Positions 45,127 to 54,490 are shown, counted from the first letter of the stretch. The stretch is 64,000 nucleotides of DNA from Lachnospiraceae bacterium (GCA_009911195.1 QXWV01000024.1:19877-83876); one strand, 5' to 3'. Numbers and translations are program-made. Notes: generated by a model not told the origin, from the sequence alone.

Positions 45127-46338
45127 TCACCCTCGCCAAACTCCACCTTTACGTTGCTCATTCATCACAGCATATAGTTTTTCAAAGTAAATCAACACTT
45201 TATAGATATTATCTCCGGCCATTTTCTCAGCTTCAACCGCCTGCTTCTTTGCCCTTGTTTCAATAAGCCATGTTTCCACATCCTCTATTTTATCATATAT
45301 TCGATAGAGCCTGTCATCAAGGTCAGCTTTTCGATTGATATAATGTCTGTCATCCAGATTAAGAGAGTCAATTTCCTCCGTCACCGCATCTTCCAACAAT
45401 CCCTCCCATATCTGCTTCTTATAATCACACTTATGCCCTTGTGTCATAGTACGATGCTTACAGCTACAGTAATAAAAATCCCTGTATTTCGTCCAATGTC
45501 ATTTAGTTAGCACCTCAGCCCAGCCGTGAGGGAAATAAAATGTTTAAGGAGCACCTTAAAAAGTGTCGGCACTTGGTGAGGTAGTTCACGAACCTAGTGC
45601 CCGCTACGCTTTTTTTGAGCGGGAGCGTGGCGACGGAGCATTTATTTCCCTCACGGCGTCCGCCATCGTTAACTAAATGACATTAGTATTTCGTCCCGTC
45701 CTTTTTCCGCTTGATGCTCTTATTTCCATACATGCCTGCTCCATAAGATGATACTCATTCCTTGCTCCGTGAACCTTTTCTGTCTTTCTGCATCCATAGG
45801 CAATTTTCCCACAGTATACCGGATTTTTTAGTATAAGGCGCACTAAATGCGCATCAAAAAGAGGATTTTTGCCATTCTGCCGCTGTATTTTATGGATACC
45901 GTGATTTTCAAGATATTTTGCCATACCGTTAGCGCCAATATCCGTATGTACGTACTGGTCAAATATTACCCTAATAGCTTCCGCTTCTTTCTCGTTAATT
46001 TGTAATTTTTCATCTATCAACTGATAACCATATGGCGCAAATCCGCCGTTCCATTTTCCCTCACAGGCTTTCTGAATACGCCCCCAATGTCTGCACTCGA
46101 ATATTTTCCCGTTCAATCTCGGCAACCGCCGGCAAGACAGAAATCATAAACTTACCTGCGTCCTTTGAAGAATCAATACCATCCTCCACACAAATCAGAT
46201 TTACACTAAAGTCCTGCATAACCTGACCTGCAATGTAGAAAGTACGTCTCCTTCTGTGCGTCTTAAGGAATAACCATCTATCTGCATGGCTGTGGATACT
46301 CTTGTATATGTATAAACCTTGATTTTTTGTCCTTTCAT
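45127..46338 (-). pseudogene. Large serine recombinase, broken
   Basis: Pieces of one gene in order: KVYTYTRVSTAMQIDGYSL (N-terminal catalytic region), an internal deletion, VNLICVEDGIDSSKDAGKF and AVAEIERENIRVQT in a second frame. Then WNGGFAPYGYQL through NPVYCGKIAYG, RNEYHLMEQ and KRKKDGTKY, a 190-bp palindromic insertion, and RDFYYCSCKHRTMTQGHKCD onward to the coiled C terminus (RRLYRIYDKIE-like, AEKMAGDNIYKVLIYF). At least one deletion, frame changes and the insertion make it inactive. Such recombinases move large conjugative or mobilisable transposons. Confidence 0.85.
45495..45684. mobile_element. 190-bp inverted-repeat element inserted in the recombinase gene
   Basis: Both ends read AATGTCATTTAGTTA inward, then 12-13 unpaired bases, then GCCGTGAGGGAAATAAA on both arms. 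The centre of about 95 bp holds a further CCCGCT/AGCGGG hairpin and no gene. Flanking 11-bp direct repeats GTATTTCGTCC (45484-45494 and 45686-45696) interrupt the recombinase codons and look like a target duplication. Behaves like a MITE-type non-autonomous element. Confidence 0.85.
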
Positions 46339-46464
46339 ACCAAGTTCTCCATTTATGCCATAGTCATGGCACTTTTCCCTAAACTCTGCCCTTTATCTCA
46401 TTTGTGCAACGCCCGTTGCACCTTTGCCTCCTAATAACCATATTCTTTTCATAATCTGCAACTT

Positions 46465-47460
46465 TTAATCTTTGTCTGCTTTTTTACCCAATATTTTTAT
46501 CGAATTCAAATAATCCTGTTCCACATCACTTAAAGTACGCTCTTTATATTTCTTATATTCTCCAGTTGCTTTTTCCACCGCCTGCTTATGCGTCACACTC
46601 CCATTTCCTGACAATAACTGTTCGCCGCTCATTGTTAAAATCCGGTCTAAGTGCTTCGCCCAATCTTTCATGGTCATAGCCTGTTCCCGCTCCGCCTGAC
46701 GTTCTGCAAAGTCCAAATATCCCGACACAAGCTGTCCCATTGCACGAAGTTCTTTTTCACTCAGATAATTTTTGGCAATAACAGCCTCCCGCAAAGTCGG
46801 CTGGTTTCCTGTAAATGTGGTAAGCCCCATAAATTCCTTTTCCGCATCTGCCCTTGTATAAATAACTTCCGCCGCTGTCTGCCCATGAATGGCATAATGA
46901 ATCTTGTTTTGAACCTTCTGAAAAAACTGAATGGATATTTCGGCTTTCGGATTATAGTCAATGCTGGTAGCATAAATCTCCAATGCCTGTCTGTAAAATA
47001 CCTTTTCAGACGCACGAATGTCTCTGATTCGTTCAAGCAGTTCCTTAAAATATCCACCGCCGCCTAAGTCTTTCAAACGTTCATCATCCAACGCAAATCC
47101 TTTGCGCATATACTCTTTCAAAATTCCAGTTGCCCATATTCTGAATTGTGTGCCTCGTTTTGATTTCACGCGATAACCGACAGAGATGATTACATCAAGA
47201 TTATAAAATTCTACGGGCTTATCTGAATTTGCAATGTGCAAAATTTGCACATTACCTTCTCTGAAAAGTTCGCCTTCTTCAAATATATTTTTTATATGTT
47301 TTGAAATAACCGAGCGATCTCTCTGAAATAATCCCGCCATCTGCGCCTTTGATAACCAGACTGTATCACCGTCGAAGATTGTTTCAATCTTTGATAAGCC
47401 GTCCTCTGTTGTATAAATCATAAGATTTGATTTCCCTATTCCCTCGTCTCTATAATCCAT
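46465..47460 (-). CDS. rhuM: RhuM-family protein
   Basis: 331 residues: TVWLSKAQMAGLFQRDRSVI, SKHIKNIFEEGEL, YNLDVIISVGYRVKS and GTQFRIWATGILKEYMRKGF are the RhuM (virulence protein) signature, with a KilA-N/DNA-binding-like N terminus. The C-terminal half contains IHGQTAAEVIYTRADAEKEF and GLTTFTG. Found widely on mobile islands; the function is not established. GAGGTAA precedes the ATG. It lies upstream of the recombinase pseudogene, consistent with a shared island. Between them are two small perfect inverted repeats (for example GTGCAACG/CGTTGCAC near 46400). Confidence 0.88.
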   Translation of the reverse strand: MDYRDEGIGKSNLMIYTTEDGLSKIETIFDGDTVWLSKAQMAGLFQRDRSVISKHIKNIFEEGELFREGNVQILHIANSDKPVEFYNLDVIISVGYRVKSKRGTQFRIWATGILKEYMRKGFALDDERLKDLGGGGYFKELLERIRDIRASEKVFYRQALEIYATSIDYNPKAEISIQFFQKVQNKIHYAIHGQTAAEVIYTRADAEKEFMGLTTFTGNQPTLREAVIAKNYLSEKELRAMGQLVSGYLDFAERQAEREQAMTMKDWAKHLDRILTMSGEQLLSGNGSVTHKQAVEKATGEYKKYKERTLSDVEQDYLNSIKILGKKADKD

Positions 47461-47542
47461 AGTTACCTCGTTATTTTACGTTTTCTCTAGCAATAGTTTG
47501 GACATTCTTATCATGTCTATATTATATCCCTCGTAACCATTA

Positions 47543-47701
47543 TTAGCAATAAGCATTTTTCAATTCTTCTGCTTCATCTCTCCCATCTTCCACATGATTA
47601 TCTATTGTTATATCAGGTAAATTTTCTATATCTAAATCTGACGCATATTTTTCAATCAGATTTGAAAACATATCTGCCAGCCCGCTCCATTCATCAATCA
47701 T
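47543..47701 (-). CDS. Small acidic hypothetical protein
   Basis: 52 codons: MIDEWSGLADMFSNLIEKYA then an acidic tail ending EAEELKNAYC. GAAGGA lies 8-12 bases upstream. Unrecognised, similar in style to small proteins of conjugative elements. The next 270 bp (47702-47971) show no gene. Confidence 0.45.
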   Translation of the reverse strand: MIDEWSGLADMFSNLIEKYASDLDIENLPDITIDNHVEDGRDEAEELKNAYC

Positions 47702-47971
47702 AAGCACTTCCTTCAGATGAACGCAAAAAAGGACAGCTACAAACTATTATCGCTCATAACCGCTCTTACGCTGTTTTGACACTCAAAAGACTCAAATCTC
47801 CTGTCAATTTCTCTTGTCCTTTAATTCATAAAAACATATACAAGTAACAGGTCATTACTCTGTCCACATCGGAGTCTCATTGTCATTTTATGACTGAATT
47901 TCAACCAGAAATTCAGAAATATCGTTATCACAGATACGCTTCATCTCCCCACACAACTACTATTCATTTTG

Positions 47972-48568
47972 TCAGGTTAAACATCCCCTGACCCCTGCGC
48001 AGTTCATGCTTTGGCGGATGCCATATTTATTGATTGCCTTACGGTATAATTCGCTTGTATATTGTATTCCCCTGTTGTTGTGAAGAACCGCTCCACAAAA
48101 CATTGGATATGCTTTAACAGCATTATCTAATGTTTGTTCACACATCATATCTGTATCCATAGCCAAACCCAATTCTGCAAGACCATAACAGCCAAATATG
48201 GCTGAAATATAGAGTTTCCTATCAGAGACCCCTATTTCCATCATATCGGATACACATTTTTCAAGCGGCTTTTCCGCTGTAAAACCGCGTTTTATTAAGC
48301 CATCTGATTTACGGGCTTCTTTATCCGCTTTTGTAATACCGTTTAGCTTACGTTTGGATTTATAGCTAAGGCCAATTTCTTCCATGACCCGGTAAACAGT
48401 TCCCTCGCCTGGAATAGGAATTCCATCTGTCTGCGAAAAAAGTTCTTGCCTCTTCGAGAAATTCATTTTTTCCTTTAAATGGCGGATTTCGTTATCCTCC
48501 CACACGCTTTCTAAGTTCAATAAGTTTATCGTTAAGGGGTAATGCTGAGGTGTATGGATAGCTCCCAT
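47972..48568 (-). pseudogene. IS3-family transposase (orfB) remnant
   Basis: 198 codons with the order EGTVYRVMEEIGLSYKSKRK, KPLEKCVSDMMEIGVSDRKL (catalytic Asp region altered from the usual TDxTE) and FCGAVLHNNRGIQYTSELYR (usual HSDxGxQYTS, Asp replaced by Asn). The part with the catalytic Glu (usually after NARxES) is missing. The N-terminal orfA is also absent. Inactive. Confidence 0.75.
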
Positions 48569-48616
48569 TAGCGCTAAGGCGACCTTCTTTGAAGGCTTTT
48601 ATCCAGCAGTAAATTC

Positions 48617-48727
48617 ATGAACACCCGGATTATTCATAATTCCTATGAAGTAATGATTGACGGCCGCATATCTATGAAGGAACGTCATGGCATCAAAGTT
48701 TCCCAGAAAGAAACCGCCAATGACTAA
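48617..48727 (+). CDS. Very small hypothetical protein or fragment
   Basis: 36 codons (MNTRIIHNSYEVMIDGRISM...) ending in a TAA that overlaps the next start (ATGACTAA). The overlap suggests coupling with the following gene. It may be the end of a lost larger gene. Confidence 0.35.
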   Translation: MNTRIIHNSYEVMIDGRISMKERHGIKVSQKETAND

Positions 48728-48917
48728 GCATTGTACTTTTAGCAAAAACCAAAAATGTATCAAGTGGAAAGATTATGAATTAACCCGCCATGAATTAGAG
48801 AAAATCAATGGACTGTATCATGGTAACCGAATGGAAATCCAGCACCTGTGGCATTACATTAAACAGTTACAGGCACTTCTAATACAACATAAAGTAGAAA
48901 TTCCGCCAGAGCACTAA
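48720..48917 (+). CDS. Small hypothetical protein of mobile-element type
   Basis: 65 residues: MTKHCTFSKNQKCIKWKDYE, then LTRHELEKINGLYHGNRMEI. Two Cys near the N terminus may bind metal. Unrecognised; such short Cys-containing proteins are common on clostridial conjugative elements. From 48918 to 49110 there is no gene. Confidence 0.45.
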   Translation: MTKHCTFSKNQKCIKWKDYELTRHELEKINGLYHGNRMEIQHLWHYIKQLQALLIQHKVEIPPEH

Positions 48918-49110
48918 TCAGATGGCTGCACTCGACTCCGGAAAGGCATGCTCTGTTTTTCCGAAAAGAGTGCACTATTCAAACGGAATACTCATCTATT
49001 ACTTTTCTTCTATTTTTCTACTACGTATCCTAAAATTTCTCATAGTTTAAAATAATTTTCTGTTCATCTGTATCTTATCTGATGATATTTACTTTTTATT
49101 CTGATTATTA

Positions 49111-50472
49111 GATGACATATAATAAATTTCGCAAATTAATTTCATAAAAATAGACATGGTCTATAGCCGTTTGGTAGAATTAAGTCACCACAACAAAACC
49201 TACTAAAGGAGGTATAGAACCATGTCTGATAACATTATACAACTAAACGGGGACTTAATAAAGCACAATCTGAAAGACCTTGTCCGCTCCAGCATGGAAG
49301 AAACCCTCAATGCCCTGCTCGACAAAGAAGCGGATGAACTGGTCAACGCCCAGAAGTACGAACGTTCCAGTGACCGTCAGGGTTACCGTTCCGGGCATTA
49401 TAAGAGGAATTTTCAGACGGCTGCCGGGGAAGTGGGGTTAAATGTCCCCAAGCCCAAAGGTGTCCCTTTCGAGACTGCCATCATCGAACGTTACCGCCGC
49501 AGGGAATCTTCTGTGGAAGGAGCCCTAATCGAGATGTATCTGGCAGGTGTTTCTGTACGCCGTGTAGAAGATATCACGGAAGCCCTCTGGGAAACCAAAG
49601 TGTCACCCGGCACGATAAGCAGCCTCAACAAAAAAGCCTCTAAACATATCGGACAATGGCGTACCCGTCCGCTTTCTGGCAGATATCCGTATGTCTATGT
49701 AGACGGAGTCTATCTCAAGCGCAGTTGGGGCGGTGAGGTACAGAATGTCTCTGTCCTTGTAGCCATCGGTGTTAATGAAGACGGCTGCCGTGAGATTATA
49801 GGTGCTGCGGAAGGAATGAAAGAGGGTAAGGAAAGCTGACGCCCTTTCTTTGTATGGCTTAAGGAGCGGGGACTTTCCGGCATCCGTCTCATCATTGGGG
49901 ATAAGAACCTGGGTATGCTGGAAACAATCCCTAAAGTGTTCCCTGATGCAAGTTATCAGCGTTGTACCGTACATTTTTACCGAAACATATTTTCCGTCAC
50001 ACCCCGCAGCAGGATGAAAGCCGTTGCCATGATGCTGAAAGCCATCCATGCCCAGGAGAGCAAGGATGCCGCCAGAGAAAAAGCGGCTCAGGTGGCGGAG
50101 AAGCTCAAAGAGATGAAGCTTTCCGCAGCGGCAAAAAAGGTACAGGAAAGTATAGGGGAGACCCTGACCTATATGGACTTTCCCACACAACACTGAACAA
50201 GGATCAGAACCAACAACACCATTGAACGGTTAAACCGTGAGATCAAACGCCGGACAAAAGCAATCGGTGCCTTTCCTGACGGGCAAAGTGCGCTGATGCT
50301 GGTATGTGCCAGACTGCGCCATGTAGCGGGTACTCAATGGGGAACAAAGCGATACATGAACATGGAACATCACTATCACATGGAATCGGATACAGAACCT
50401 GATAACATAGCCGGCTGACTTCCAGATACCAAGCGGCAGAAGTTAAATTTGCGAAAAAATCTTGACACTATC
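49111..50472 (+). mobile_element. IS256-family insertion sequence with intact ends
   Basis: 1362 bp. The ends are imperfect inverted repeats of about 27 bp sharing TTTCGCAAATT and the GAT tip. Perfect 8-bp direct repeats GATTATTA flank it (49103-49110 and 50473-50480), the duplication size expected for IS256. It carries one transposase gene. Confidence 0.9.
49222..50418 (+). pseudogene. IS256-family (Mutator-type) transposase with two in-frame TGA codons
   Basis: One 398-codon frame interrupted by TGA at 49837-49839 and 50194-50196. Motifs: YPYVYVDGVYLKRSW (first Asp), RLIIGDKNLGMLETIPKVFP (second Asp) and RTNNTIERLNREIKRRT (catalytic Glu), in the right order and spacing. Both TGA codons stand where the family normally has Trp (KES-W before FFVWLKERG, and FPTQH-W before the RTNN motif), so each is a one-base TGG to TGA change. 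Other Trp codons in the gene are TGG. AAAGGAGG precedes the ATG. Confidence 0.88.
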
Positions 50473-50544
50473 GATTATTATTTTTTTGTATAATCTTCTA
50501 TATAAAAATCCTAGAAATTTAGAAACTACCAGATATCTTTTAAT

Positions 50545-50582
50545 AAAAAGGACACTGAAATGTTTATTTTCAATGCCCTTCC
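50545..50582 (-). terminator. Terminator of the GH25 gene
   Basis: On the minus strand, stem AAGGGCATTGAAA pairing with TTTCAGTGTCCTT, then TTTTT. It lies 80 bp after the GH25 stop. A very similar hairpin is at 53942-53973. Confidence 0.7.
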
Positions 50583-50662
50583 TTACTGTTATTATAAATT
50601 AAACTATATTCCTTTACAATCCTCAATTACCATTTGTAATATCTATTACAATAGCAAAGTTA

Positions 50663-51994
50663 TTAGTCGCTTTCTCCATCATATGCACTTAAATTAATTG
50701 ATACATATATATCCTCATCAATTCCATCTACTATTCCCTTTGTATGTTCCCTATATTGCCAAATAATACAATTATCAATATCATTTGGTTCTGAATTAGC
50801 ACTATATATCCATTTGTAATATCCATCGAAAGTGCCTTCTGGAAATTGTTGAAACCATTCCATTTTACCGTATATCATCGGTATATATCCACTTTGCTTA
50901 ATTCTAATACAAAAATACTTAATTAAATCTATATATTGTCCTTGATGTTCAGATAATTTATATGTTCTGTAATTTTCTTCACAATCTAATTCAATTCCAA
51001 TAGGATAGTCTAAACTATATCCGTCAAGAGCATTTAAAATCACATTAATTTCTTCATCCATTTCTTCTTTGCTTGTTGCTTGAGAATAAAAATATACTCC
51101 AGTTTTTATACCATTATTAGTTGCCCCATCCATATTATCTTTAAATTCTGAATCTATATTTATTTTACCAATTTCATATCCTCTGCTTCCCACACGAATA
51201 ATTGCAAAATCAATTTCATCTGACTTTACTTTTTCCCAATCAATAGTTTTTTGATAAAAAGACACATTAATTCCAATTTCTGATGATGTATTTTTTAAAA
51301 AGCGCCGCATATTATCCTGATTTCCCTCATATTCCCATTCCCAATCAATCAAGTTAGTATTTTGAAACAAATCTTCATTTTTTAAAACTATTGTGTGGAT
51401 ATCTTCATCTTCTTCCCCCATATTCTGTATTTCGTCTTTAAAACTTTCATCTCCAGGAACATTTTCATTTACTTGTGTATTTTCACTTCCTTGCGTATTT
51501 TCATTCACTTGCGCATTTTCATTCACTTGCGCATTTTCATTCACCTGCACATTTTCATTCACCTGCGCATTTTCATTATCAAGATTTATTAAAAAAGAAC
51601 CTTGCCATAAAAGCAATATAGAAGATACTGTAATAATCCCTATAGGCAACCAAACAATAAAACTCATTTTCTGTTTGACAATTATCTCAAATTTTTTATC
51701 TCCAACCTCTATGTATTCTCCTTCCTTTAATTTTTTTGATTCAATAATCCCTTCTTTTGATTTTTCTTTTATGGTATAAGCCCAATTATTACCTTCCTCT
51801 TTTGTAATATTAACAAGATATTCTTTATATTTTATTTCTATTGAATTCCCTGTGATTATGTTCTTTTTTCTATTGCCAACCTCCCTTAATATACATTTCT
51901 CACTAATATAAAATCTGCTAATCCGATAATAAATTATATATAATACAGCCGCAATTACAATTCCAGCTAATATTATCCATATTAATGTTCGCAT
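50663..51994 (-). CDS. Membrane-anchored GH25 lysozyme-like protein
   Basis: 443 residues. Two membrane helices (about residues 3-22 and 110-132) flank a cytoplasmic or external segment with a small beta domain (LKEGEYIEVGDKKFEIIVKQ). A hexapeptide-repeat linker (VNENAQ repeated about seven times) follows, then a GH25 domain from about residue 240: GINVSFYQKTIDWEKVKSDE, FAIIRVGSRGY, GVYFYSQATSKEE and GIELDCEENYR, with acidic catalytic residues. GH25 enzymes cleave the peptidoglycan glycan strand. Its start overlaps the preceding four-helix membrane protein gene by 13 bases. Could serve wall remodelling or an attack/defence role. Confidence 0.82.
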   Translation of the reverse strand: MRTLIWIILAGIVIAAVLYIIYYRISRFYISEKCILREVGNRKKNIITGNSIEIKYKEYLVNITKEEGNNWAYTIKEKSKEGIIESKKLKEGEYIEVGDKKFEIIVKQKMSFIVWLPIGIITVSSILLLWQGSFLINLDNENAQVNENVQVNENAQVNENAQVNENTQGSENTQVNENVPGDESFKDEIQNMGEEDEDIHTIVLKNEDLFQNTNLIDWEWEYEGNQDNMRRFLKNTSSEIGINVSFYQKTIDWEKVKSDEIDFAIIRVGSRGYEIGKINIDSEFKDNMDGATNNGIKTGVYFYSQATSKEEMDEEINVILNALDGYSLDYPIGIELDCEENYRTYKLSEHQGQYIDLIKYFCIRIKQSGYIPMIYGKMEWFQQFPEGTFDGYYKWIYSANSEPNDIDNCIIWQYREHTKGIVDGIDEDIYVSINLSAYDGESD

Positions 51995-52455
51995 TCTTTT
52001 TCATTCACCTTTCTAATTTCTTGACAAAACATTGCTATAAAAACAATTATACATAATCCAATAGCAAAGCACAATATAGGTATATTTTTTATTCCCAAAA
52101 CTGGATAATTACTAATAAGTATTAATACATAAAAGAATAATGAAAAGCACAAAATTACACTCAACATATACTTTATAATATCAGCTAAAATATCTAAACA
52201 TTCTTTCCCATATAAATCCACAATATTAGTTACACTCCACATTACAGTAAAAATCAGCAAATTACTTGTATACTCTCTCATCTCAAATTTGATATCTGAT
52301 ACAGCTCCTAATAACATCATAAACCAAACAGGCAATAACTGAATAACTAAATTGAAAGTATTCTTCATAATAACCTTAACCAATTTTTTTTCTTCTTTTT
52401 TATCCCTCTCTCCCTGGTCAATTTGAATAACCGCCTTTTCCTTCCTCTTTCGCAT
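51982..52455 (-). CDS. Four-helix membrane protein of unknown function
   Basis: 157 residues: a charged N-terminal tail of 30 residues, then four hydrophobic segments (LVIQLLPVWFMMLLGAV, LLIFTVMWSVTNIV, MLSVILCFSLFFYVLILI, PILCFAIGLCIIVFIAMF). AAAGGA precedes the ATG. It resembles in size and topology holin-like or SMODS-associated membrane proteins, but no motif confirms that. Coupled by overlap to the GH25 gene. Confidence 0.65.
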   Translation of the reverse strand: MRKRKEKAVIQIDQGERDKKEEKKLVKVIMKNTFNLVIQLLPVWFMMLLGAVSDIKFEMREYTSNLLIFTVMWSVTNIVDLYGKECLDILADIIKYMLSVILCFSLFFYVLILISNYPVLGIKNIPILCFAIGLCIIVFIAMFCQEIRKVNEKECEH

Positions 52456-52552
52456 AATTAGTCCTTTCCCCTTTGTATTTTCTAACTAAAATAGAGTTAA
52501 ATACCTACTATTTCTATTTATATGAACAATAAACACATTTAATGCCTATTTT

Positions 52553-52900
52553 TTATTCTTGTATCAATAATATGGGCATAACATTTGATTTGCTATAGCA
52601 AGTGTCCATTCGTTTTAATAACAATAAATTGGAGGCTTTTACCAGTTCATAATATCTGCATTCTTCCTTATTCTTTTCAAGAATCTCTTTTGACGGTAAA
52701 TTAGCATTGTACTCATCCAACATTTCTTGTGTAACATGTATTTTTGCTTCATTAGAAATATCATCCATCTCAAGCAACATATATTCACAATCAATTATGT
52801 TTGAATCTACTTCAAAATAAGGAATCTGAATTACTTTTTCGTTATTAATGCATATATTCAATATATATAATAAATTTGGTAATTTCAGGATGCAATCCAT
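52553..52900 (-). CDS. Hypothetical protein, probably the continuation of truncated abiH
   Basis: 115 codons, A+T-rich: from about ILNICINNEKVIQIPYFEVD to the end. Its frame runs into the end of the preceding abiH-like frame across a TATATATATT run, where a 2-base change would join them. It therefore probably represents a shifted part of one gene. No domain recognised in this part. Confidence 0.45.
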   Translation of the reverse strand: MDCILKLPNLLYILNICINNEKVIQIPYFEVDSNIIDCEYMLLEMDDISNEAKIHVTQEMLDEYNANLPSKEILEKNKEECRYYELVKASNLLLLKRMDTCYSKSNVMPILLIQE

Positions 52901-53042
52901 TCCAATTTACTTCTTTCCAATCCTGTTGATTATTTAAATTCACCACTTGATTTATCACTCTTACGAACTCCAAAAAATATCTATACTTCGTAGACAACCC
53001 ATGTGCCAAATCAAACCCATTCCCGATTACAAGTATATTCAT
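52845..53042 (-). pseudogene. AbiH-family abortive-infection protein, N-terminal fragment
   Basis: 65 codons starting MNILVIGNGFDLAHGLSTKY, the highly typical N terminus of AbiH phage-defence proteins (a nucleotide-binding GNGFDLAHGL motif). Full AbiH proteins are several times longer; here the frame ends after 65 codons and a shifted frame continues for about 100 more. Inactive unless the shift is a sequencing error. Confidence 0.7.
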
Positions 53043-53300
53043 ATAGCCGTTCCACCTTTATTTCCTGTACCTTTTTCATTTTATTTTATATCAGCTATTG
53101 CGAATGCATAAGATAACACAAAAGAAGCCTATACATAATGCTGGTTTCCTTTTTACTTCATTATTAAGCAGACTGGAAGATACAGCTAAAAAAGAAAAAT
53201 TAAAAACTAAAATCATAAAAATCTATACAGACAGTAATTCAATCATTCATGTAATCAATTATGCAAAAAAATATTTCACTGGAACTTATATATAATACAC

Positions 53301-53612
53301 TCAATGATTTTGATTCTTCTTTATTTCATAAAAAGTAGCACTGATTGAAATTACTGAAATTATGTTAAGAATTATATCCGTTCCTTTGCCTTTTACTATG
53401 AATATAATTATGGCAAACACAATTGCGACCACCGCTATAGTTACAATTACTTTTCCTATTTTATTGGATGCAGCATTCCACAAAAGAGCCATATTAACTA
53501 CTGTAACAAATACATTCCCATATATATTTTCACTCACAGATTTCAATAGATATGCCAAAAATGTAAACGAAACCAAAAGTATCATGGCTCTTTGTTCTAA
53601 TATTTTTTTCAT
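53301..53612 (-). CDS. Small membrane protein of unknown function
   Basis: 103 residues with three hydrophobic segments (MILLVSFTFLAYLL, GNVFVTVVNMALLW, VIVTIAVVAIVFAIIIFIV) and a fourth weaker one. AGGAAA precedes the ATG by 6 bases. Unrecognised. A+T-rich like its accessory neighbours. Confidence 0.6.
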   Translation of the reverse strand: MKKILEQRAMILLVSFTFLAYLLKSVSENIYGNVFVTVVNMALLWNAASNKIGKVIVTIAVVAIVFAIIIFIVKGKGTDIILNIISVISISATFYEIKKNQNH

Positions 53613-54322
53613 AAAAATTTCCTGATTATGTATTCCTCTTATATAGACTATTCCTCGCTCTACCTATTTATCAAATCACCATACTATTAAAATGCCTGCA
53701 TCCCGTAATTTTTCAGGCTACAACTTCATAATAGGTTCATTCACATTTTCTCATTTTTTATACTTGGGGAATTAAGAATTAAAGTTTACCACAATTATTT
53801 TCCGAATATTTAGAAATATTTGATTCATCCATTCCCCAATTACAAACATAAATACTAAATCTTATGTTTATTTTATATTCTTTGCATATTCCCGTCAACT
53901 AATTTCTACATAAATTTCTATTATTTTCTTTTCCGAAATAGAAAAAAGCACTGGAAACTATATTCCAATGCCCTAATATAATAATACCTACGTATTTAAA
54001 ATATACAGGCATCCAATTTTTTATTGGCAGCGTATGTAAAATGTGCATAACCATGAAAAAATCTGATATGACTATATTTTACTTTTTCGCAGTCAATCAA
54101 TATTTTTACTGCTTTTAAACGCTAAACTTATACTCAAATTTACGAATTTTTATAACAAAATATCATATATCGCCCGTGCTGCTTGTATTTTGAAAGAAAT
54201 ATTGTATTTACTTGCTTATCTGCAGCTTGCATTTTCCTTAACTATTCCTTATTCTGCTGAAATAGAAAAATTTATAAATCTATATGGATATTCCGTCAAA
54301 AAACTATGACACTTTTCCATGA
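53613..54322. other. A+T-rich intergenic stretch without genes
   Basis: About 710 bp with many stops in all frames and no recognisable gene. It contains a terminator-like hairpin (53942-53973) followed by CCTAATATAATAATA. The same 15 bases recur near 54575, after another loose hairpin. Confidence 0.6.
53942..53973 (-). terminator. Terminator-like hairpin
   Basis: On the minus strand GGGCATTGGAA pairs with TTCCAGTGC, then TTTTTT. Closely similar in sequence to the hairpin after the GH25 gene. Confidence 0.6.
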
Positions 54323-54490
54323 TGTAGGCTGTGGAAAGGTCACATTCTTCATGGGGATTTATGCTACCTGATTGATGCTGGTATCGACTATAATCTGCTC
54401 AATGAAATCTGTGGGTTTGTATTGCAAAAGAGAGAAGTCAGAAATCCCCCTGCTAAAAAAAGTACAACAGAGACGAAAAAGCAACCTTAG
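54323..54490 (+). pseudogene. C-terminal fragment of an unrecognised gene
   Basis: An open frame without a start codon encodes GHILHGDLCYLIDAGIDYNL then LNEICGFVLQKREV and a basic tail. The sequence looks protein-like (no low complexity), and stops lie directly upstream. It is probably the end of a gene whose front was deleted. Confidence 0.4.

Noticed and set aside
46380..46464. Small inverted repeats (GTGCAACG/CGTTGCAC) as a recombinase attachment site
   Set aside because: No second copy or duplicated core was found nearby, so an attachment site cannot be supported.
49222..50418. Genome-wide reading of UGA as Trp
   Set aside because: Core genes in the window use TGA as a stop in normal places and TGG for Trp, including five TGG codons in the same transposase.
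53098..53295. Plus-strand 65-codon open frame
   Set aside because: No ribosome site, A+T-rich composition and no resemblance to a protein family.
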